DNA of 64,000 bases, taken from contig CANQPU010000006.1 in NCBI GenBank assembly GCA_947625815.1, forward strand, positions 47,085 through 111,084, in the 5' to 3' direction. Positions 59,966 to 64,000 of the stretch are shown one piece after another. Position 1 is the first letter of the stretch. Every line of letters begins with the position of its first letter. Both the position numbers and the translations under genes were made by a program. The notes beneath the pieces are model-generated. The model had not been told where the DNA came from. It searched no databases and saw nothing but the letters and a program-made list of their open reading frames with translations. The DNA is from an uncultured Oscillospiraceae bacterium. GTDB taxonomy: Bacteria > Bacillota > Clostridia > Oscillospirales > Oscillospiraceae.

Positions 59966-62930
59966 CCGGCGTCCACCTCCGCGCTTCCTTCTCAATTTGC
60001 TCCGGCAACAGGTCCCACAACAGATTCCGCCTGCCTAACGCCACCACATACCGCACAGCCAGCCGGGGCTTTACGATCTTCGTAAGCACCTTCCGGCACA
60101 CCTCCGCCACGGCTTCACGGTAGCTTTGTGAATACGGCTTTCGTTCGTATGCGTCCACTATGGCGGTAAAAGCCGGAGAATCCGCCTCTCGGTGAAGCCG
60201 CTTCCGCTCCGTGGCGGTATTCTCGTCGTCAATGTCACAAATCAGGTCACCAAGGATCCGGTATCCGCCCACCCGGAAATCCGTGAGCAGGTCGAACCAC
60301 TCCTCAAATTCCGGCAGAAGCTCTGACAAGAAATCAAGCCTGTCCTCGCGGCCCATTAGGTGCCAGCTCCGCTCCGCCAGTTCCCTGCGCAGCTCCGTTA
60401 CCCTCAACGGCTCCAGCGCCGAAAACGTGGCGTACATCTCGTCCACATCAAACCTGTCCTCCTGCCCGCGGGAATAGAGAATACGGCGGATGTCATTTTC
60501 CCGTCTTCTGCTCCTGATGGGCGCTTTGCAGGCCCGGATACGGGATAAACAAGCGGTGTAGTCCCGGAGGAGGTCGTCAACAGCGGTAAGAATCTTCGGG
60601 TCAAGCTCGTTCTTCCAGTTTGGATCAGCCGCGAATGTGAAAAGCTCGCTGTCCTCCGCCGGCTTCGACTTCAGCCTCGGCGTATGCTCCCGGAGCATAT
60701 AGGCGTAGTACGGCAGCTTCTCCACGTTGGAGCTGACGGCGCTCCAATCGGTGGACTCGATGATCTTCCGCCTTTGCTCAACACTTCCGTTCTTCAAGAG
60801 TGTCCTGTACTTCAAAAATCCGCTTCGGCGCACGGTTTTATGCTTCAGGTATTCGTTCAAGTCCGGCCTCACGCCACTCTTGGCCGCGTCAATCTCCAGC
60901 CCCACCAGGATGGCCAGCGTCTCCGTCTCCTGCCTGTACCGCTCCCGTTCCTCGGCGGTGGAGTTCTCGTCGTAGGCAATGACGCTCCTGTCAAAAGCGG
61001 CGTTGCAGATCTGCCCCACCCGTGAGGAAAAGGTGTCCCGCACCGTGACAAAACGGTCATACCAGTCGTTTGCGTCACGGATCACCGGCTCCTCGGACGG
61101 GATAAAGAGAAGCGGAAGGTTGTCCCAGTTATCGATGTGCCCAAGCTCGTAGTTTCGCTTCACACACCGGTTCAGGACCGGGTCCGCGATGGTCTTGACC
61201 ATATCCCCGTCGTAATCTGCGCCGCCCAGCCGCTCCGCGGCCAGCATGCTGGCGTCCACCATCACCAAGTCCGTCAGGTGGCCGAGGTAATATTTCCGCA
61301 TATTCTCCGCCTTGCCGTAAGGCTCCAGCCGGATCTCCTCGTTCCGGGCGATGTGGGGATTGCGCAGGAGAGTGCAGGCGTCCCCGGTCTCATACGCCGC
61401 TCCGGGCGCGTAAAAGGAGTTGGGCTTGAAGTGCGTGCTCATGGCGGCACTGTAAAAGGTCCTCTGCCGGCTGTCCGCGTTGCGGAGCGCCTCGGCGTGG
61501 TCGATCAGGAAAGTCAAAAACTCCAAGAGGTCGCCGGAGAGAAAGCGGTTGTCCCCCTCCACCAGCAGCCGACCCAGAGCGTACTGCTTCAGGGTGTGCT
61601 TGGCCATGGCGTCCAGTTGGTCGGTGAACACCGGCTCATTGATGAACAGCGGGTTCTTACAAAGCGCCTTCGCCCGGACGTCGTTACCCTCCGTGAAGAC
61701 GGACAGCCTGTATTCGGGACTTGCGCACAGGTCATAGTATCTCTGCTCCGTAGTCTTGGTGATCCACCGGCGCACGTCGATACCGGGACTGTAATCCCAC
61801 CCCAAGGGCAAGTCAGCCGGTCTGAATTCCTCCTCCGTCATAGACAGCGTGTTCAGGAACTGGTAGTTGAGTTCCGTGTATTTTTCCGGTTTTGGCTTGC
61901 CGGTGTTGGTGATGTAGAGGGCGTGGTCGTACTTCGTGAAACGCTCCCAGTAACCATTCCAACTGAGATGGTTTTCCTCCATCCACCCCAGGCCCTTGAC
62001 CATGCTCCGGGTGAGGACGATGTCCACATCGTCAATGGAGTGACGGACGCCCCAAATGTCCGTGACGTGCCCGCACCCGGCGCTGTGAAGGAAGTCCTTA
62101 AAATCCACTTCATGGAGCATCCCCTTGACGAAGGGGAGCCGGACCTGGAAGGAGTGGTGGATATGGCGTCCGCAGGTTTTCCTGTCGATGAGCTTGGCGT
62201 ACTCCGGCGAGATCAGCCCCTCGCCGTCAAATCGTGTGACCTTGAGCGGCCGCGCGGACTCCGACTCCACCCGGCGGTATCTCCTGACGCCTTCCCGGAC
62301 AGTCTCGCCCTCAACAGTGACGATCTTGGAGCTGACTTCAAATTCCTCATTCTCCACCACCACGACCCTGCCGGGACGGGCGATGTCTATCCCGCCTATC
62401 CGCGTCCCGCTGGACAGCATCAGCCCGCTATAGGCGTAGAGCTTGGACAGCTGGCACCGGCCCACTGTCATGCCCAGCATGATCCGCCGCCGGACCTCGC
62501 CGCAAAGATCTGCCCGGATGAAGGACAGCCGCCCCTGACGGCTCATACTGCCGGAACGCTCAAAGGCGACATAGCTGTGTTCGCCGGTTCCAAAATCCAG
62601 CGTGACTCCCTCCGGTCTGAAAAGCGACTCCGCTTTTTTCTGCCTGTCTGGGTCGGCGCGGTCGAAGATGCCGGCGAAGTCCATATAGAAAATGACGCCG
62701 GAAAGCTCCGCACGGATGCGCTCACCGCTCGCCGAGGGAAACGTCCCTCCGTGCAGAACACACATGGTCTGGTAAAAGAGGGCGTTGTCCTCCTGCTCGT
62801 TATTCCCGTAGACGACACAGCGGCGTGTGGCGCTCTCGTCCAGGCAAAATGAAAAGTGGTCTCCGTCCTCCCTGGCGTACCCAAGTACCGCTCTGGCGGA
62901 GAGACGGTGGATCAGATACTTCACGCTCAA
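59955..62930 (-). CDS. Bacterial homologue of eukaryotic cellular RNA-dependent RNA polymerase (QDE-1/RDR-like)
   Basis: 991 residues from TTG 62930 (GAGG five bases upstream; GTG 62924 is an alternative). The motif order follows the double-psi-beta-barrel RdRP family: YAYSGLMLSSGTRI (about 172-185), DGEGLISPEYA (235-245), QVRLPFVKG (262-270), LTRSM (306-310), LLRNPH (521-526), and catalytic GGADYDGD with the metal-binding aspartates at 572, 574 and 576. Eukaryotic family equivalents read DGxGxISxxLA, QIRxGGxKG, RNPxxxPGDI and GGDLDGD. A bacteriophage relative, YonO of SPbeta, is a single-chain DNA-dependent RNA polymerase, so template preference is open. Continuation of the frame to 63836 is only the shadow of the divergent gene. 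Confidence 0.85.
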   Translation of the reverse strand: MSVKYLIHRLSARAVLGYAREDGDHFSFCLDESATRRCVVYGNNEQEDNALFYQTMCVLHGGTFPSASGERIRAELSGVIFYMDFAGIFDRADPDRQKKAESLFRPEGVTLDFGTGEHSYVAFERSGSMSRQGRLSFIRADLCGEVRRRIMLGMTVGRCQLSKLYAYSGLMLSSGTRIGGIDIARPGRVVVVENEEFEVSSKIVTVEGETVREGVRRYRRVESESARPLKVTRFDGEGLISPEYAKLIDRKTCGRHIHHSFQVRLPFVKGMLHEVDFKDFLHSAGCGHVTDIWGVRHSIDDVDIVLTRSMVKGLGWMEENHLSWNGYWERFTKYDHALYITNTGKPKPEKYTELNYQFLNTLSMTEEEFRPADLPLGWDYSPGIDVRRWITKTTEQRYYDLCASPEYRLSVFTEGNDVRAKALCKNPLFINEPVFTDQLDAMAKHTLKQYALGRLLVEGDNRFLSGDLLEFLTFLIDHAEALRNADSRQRTFYSAAMSTHFKPNSFYAPGAAYETGDACTLLRNPHIARNEEIRLEPYGKAENMRKYYLGHLTDLVMVDASMLAAERLGGADYDGDMVKTIADPVLNRCVKRNYELGHIDNWDNLPLLFIPSEEPVIRDANDWYDRFVTVRDTFSSRVGQICNAAFDRSVIAYDENSTAEERERYRQETETLAILVGLEIDAAKSGVRPDLNEYLKHKTVRRSGFLKYRTLLKNGSVEQRRKIIESTDWSAVSSNVEKLPYYAYMLREHTPRLKSKPAEDSELFTFAADPNWKNELDPKILTAVDDLLRDYTACLSRIRACKAPIRSRRRENDIRRILYSRGQEDRFDVDEMYATFSALEPLRVTELRRELAERSWHLMGREDRLDFLSELLPEFEEWFDLLTDFRVGGYRILGDLICDIDDENTATERKRLHREADSPAFTAIVDAYERKPYSQSYREAVAEVCRKVLTKIVKPRLAVRYVVALGRRNLLWDLLPEQIEKEARRWTPDGQ

Positions 62931-62990
62931 TTTTTCCTCACCTGCCCTTTCCAATCCTACCACAAAACACCTTCTGAAACAATATAGAAA

Positions 62991-63015
62991 TTGCTCCCAC
63001 TTTTGTGAGGAGCAA
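62991..63015. promoter_or_regulatory. Dyad between the RdRP-like gene and the divergent AAA gene
   Basis: TTGCTCC (62991-62997) and GGAGCAA (63009-63015) with inner CAC/GTG form a hairpin or operator in the 108-bp divergent region. A possible minus-strand -10 (TATATT) lies at about 62982-62987. It is placed to regulate both directions. Confidence 0.5.
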
Positions 63016-63038
63016 AAATTTGTTAAGGAGGTTTTAAA

Positions 63039-64000
63039 ATGGCAAACACAAATCTCACCGTCATCGACGGTGAAACCCTGGCGGACATGAGACTGCCGCC
63101 GGCGCAGTACTGTGTGAAGTCTCTGCTCCACCAGGGCGTGACGATCCTGGGCGGAGCACCGAAGATCGGCAAGTCCTGGCTGGTGCTGGACCTGTGTGTC
63201 CGGGTGGCGAAGGGGGAGAGCGTGTTCGGGTTGGAGGTGCGGCGCGGTACTACACTCTACCTCTGCCTGGAGGACACCCTGCGGAGGATACAGCACCGGC
63301 TGGTCAGTCTCACTGACGAAGCTCCCGCCAACATGTTCTTCTCCACCGAGGCTCGTACATTGACCGATGGTCTCTGCGACCAGGTGAGAGAGTTCGTAAG
63401 AGCTCACCCCGACACGGTCCTCGTTGCCGTAGACACGTTCCAGGTCATCCGCAGCACCACCCCGGATGTCTCCTACGCCACGGACTACCAGGACGTGCGG
63501 GAGCTGAAGAAGCTGGCGGATGAGCTGGGCATCTCCATTCTGCTGGTCCACCATCTGCGTAAGCAGGGAGCCTCCGACCCGCTGAACAAGCTCTCCGGCA
63601 CAACGGGTATCGCCGGAGCGGTGGACGCCGTGCTGGTGCTGGAGAAAAGTGACCGATGTCAGTCCGGGGCGGCGCTCATATGCACAGGCCGGGACATCGA
63701 GTACCGGGAGCTGGAGCTGCGGTTCGAGAGTGTGGAGTGTTCCTGGGAGCTGGTCTCGGACAGCGCGGAGGACCCGGCACTTCTTCTGCCGCCGGAGCTT
63801 GGGGACCTGGTGGAGTTCATGAGAGTAGAGCGGCACTTCTCCGGGAGCAACACGGATCTTGCGGATCGGTACAACGCTTGCACTGGCCGTGACCTCTCCG
63901 CCAAGAAGCTCAAGCAGCTCATGAACAAGTGGCGCTATGAGCTGGAGGCGCAGGGCCTGGTGTTCGAGAGCCGCCGGAGCAACGGCCAGCGGTTCGTGGA
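63039..64000 (+). CDS. RepA-like AAA_25 ATPase (3' partial)
   Basis: 320 codons are visible and the frame is open at base 64000. Walker A GGAPKIGKSW at about residues 37-46, Walker B TVLVAVDTFQ near 125-135, and a LLVHHLRKQGASDP sensor-like segment near 168-181 place it with hexameric RepA/RecA-like replicative ATPases of plasmids and integrative elements. From about 245 a winged-helix-like DNA-binding region begins. AAGGAGG lies before ATG 63039. It resembles the AAA part of the protein at 40222-42186 but lacks the primase domain. It starts 108 bp from the RdRP-like gene, divergently, suggesting a common mobile element extending to the right. Confidence 0.88.
   Translation, partial: MANTNLTVIDGETLADMRLPPAQYCVKSLLHQGVTILGGAPKIGKSWLVLDLCVRVAKGESVFGLEVRRGTTLYLCLEDTLRRIQHRLVSLTDEAPANMFFSTEARTLTDGLCDQVREFVRAHPDTVLVAVDTFQVIRSTTPDVSYATDYQDVRELKKLADELGISILLVHHLRKQGASDPLNKLSGTTGIAGAVDAVLVLEKSDRCQSGAALICTGRDIEYRELELRFESVECSWELVSDSAEDPALLLPPELGDLVEFMRVERHFSGSNTDLADRYNACTGRDLSAKKLKQLMNKWRYELEAQGLVFESRRSNGQRFV

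Noticed and set aside
62931..63836. 300-residue N-terminal extension of the RdRP-like protein
   Set aside because: It is antisense to the well-supported AAA gene at 63039 and has no sensible composition; a ribosome site exists at 62936-62939.
57527..64000. RdRP-like gene as a reverse transcriptase or retron component
   Set aside because: No YxDD motif or palm-fold RT blocks; the DYDGD context is that of double-psi-beta-barrel polymerases.

Overview
The window looks like chromosome from a GC-rich, anaerobic, gut-type Clostridia (Oscillospiraceae-like). This is inferred from Firmicutes-type promoters and AGGAGG ribosome sites, Lpl/YesL-type sugar uptake, a class B-like sortase, and a single-chain glycyl-tRNA synthetase. 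No rRNA or complete tRNA is present, so the taxonomy is tentative.

Bases 1-9229: a tightly overlapping surface-polysaccharide sugar operon. RmlA and RmlB make dTDP-4-keto-6-deoxyglucose. An NDP-hexose 2,3-dehydratase and a Gfo/Idh 3-ketoreductase turn this into a 2,6-dideoxy intermediate. Two tandem RmlC-like epimerase + SDR reductase pairs could then finish two different sugars. UDP-galactopyranose mutase and a GtrA flippase-like protein are in the same run. A nine-G tract sits at the 3' end of the first reductase.

Bases 9400-20160: housekeeping genes. These are a DUF2974 hydrolase, typA, a D-2-hydroxyacid dehydrogenase, glyS with an LtaS-like sulfatase-fold transferase, cca and murC, separated by clear terminators and hairpin arrays.

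Bases 20300-33331: a fructan/sucrose utilisation locus. A LacI-family regulator is divergent from a nine-gene operon: ABC ATPase, two permeases, a binding lipoprotein, a modular lipoprotein, a secreted GH32, YesL, a cytoplasmic GH32 and a fructokinase. The operon has a near-consensus promoter surrounded by repeated TGTAAACTT boxes.

Bases about 33384-42600: an AT-richer, non-conjugative integrative element. It carries a large serine recombinase, a resolvase-type recombinase, an Ada-like zinc protein, a membrane/coiled-coil protein paired with an XRE-HTH/EndoIII-like [4Fe-4S] fusion, an XRE regulator, small acidic proteins and a primase-polymerase/RepA-like helicase. A truncated tRNA-Ala(CGC) lies just beyond it.

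Bases 43230-58910: a surface-display module. It has a class B-like sortase, a 4,349-residue VWA/DUF11-repeat protein ending in SPQTG, and a tyrosine recombinase gene flanked by 24-bp inverted repeats. The layout fits a self-encoded invertible promoter switch for the giant adhesin.

Bases 59078-64000: the most unusual part. A 991-residue bacterial protein carries, in order, the hallmarks of eukaryotic cellular RNA-dependent RNA polymerases (QDE-1/RDR type), including a DYDGD catalytic motif. It is translationally coupled to an unknown 295-residue protein and divergent from a RepA-like AAA ATPase that runs off the window.
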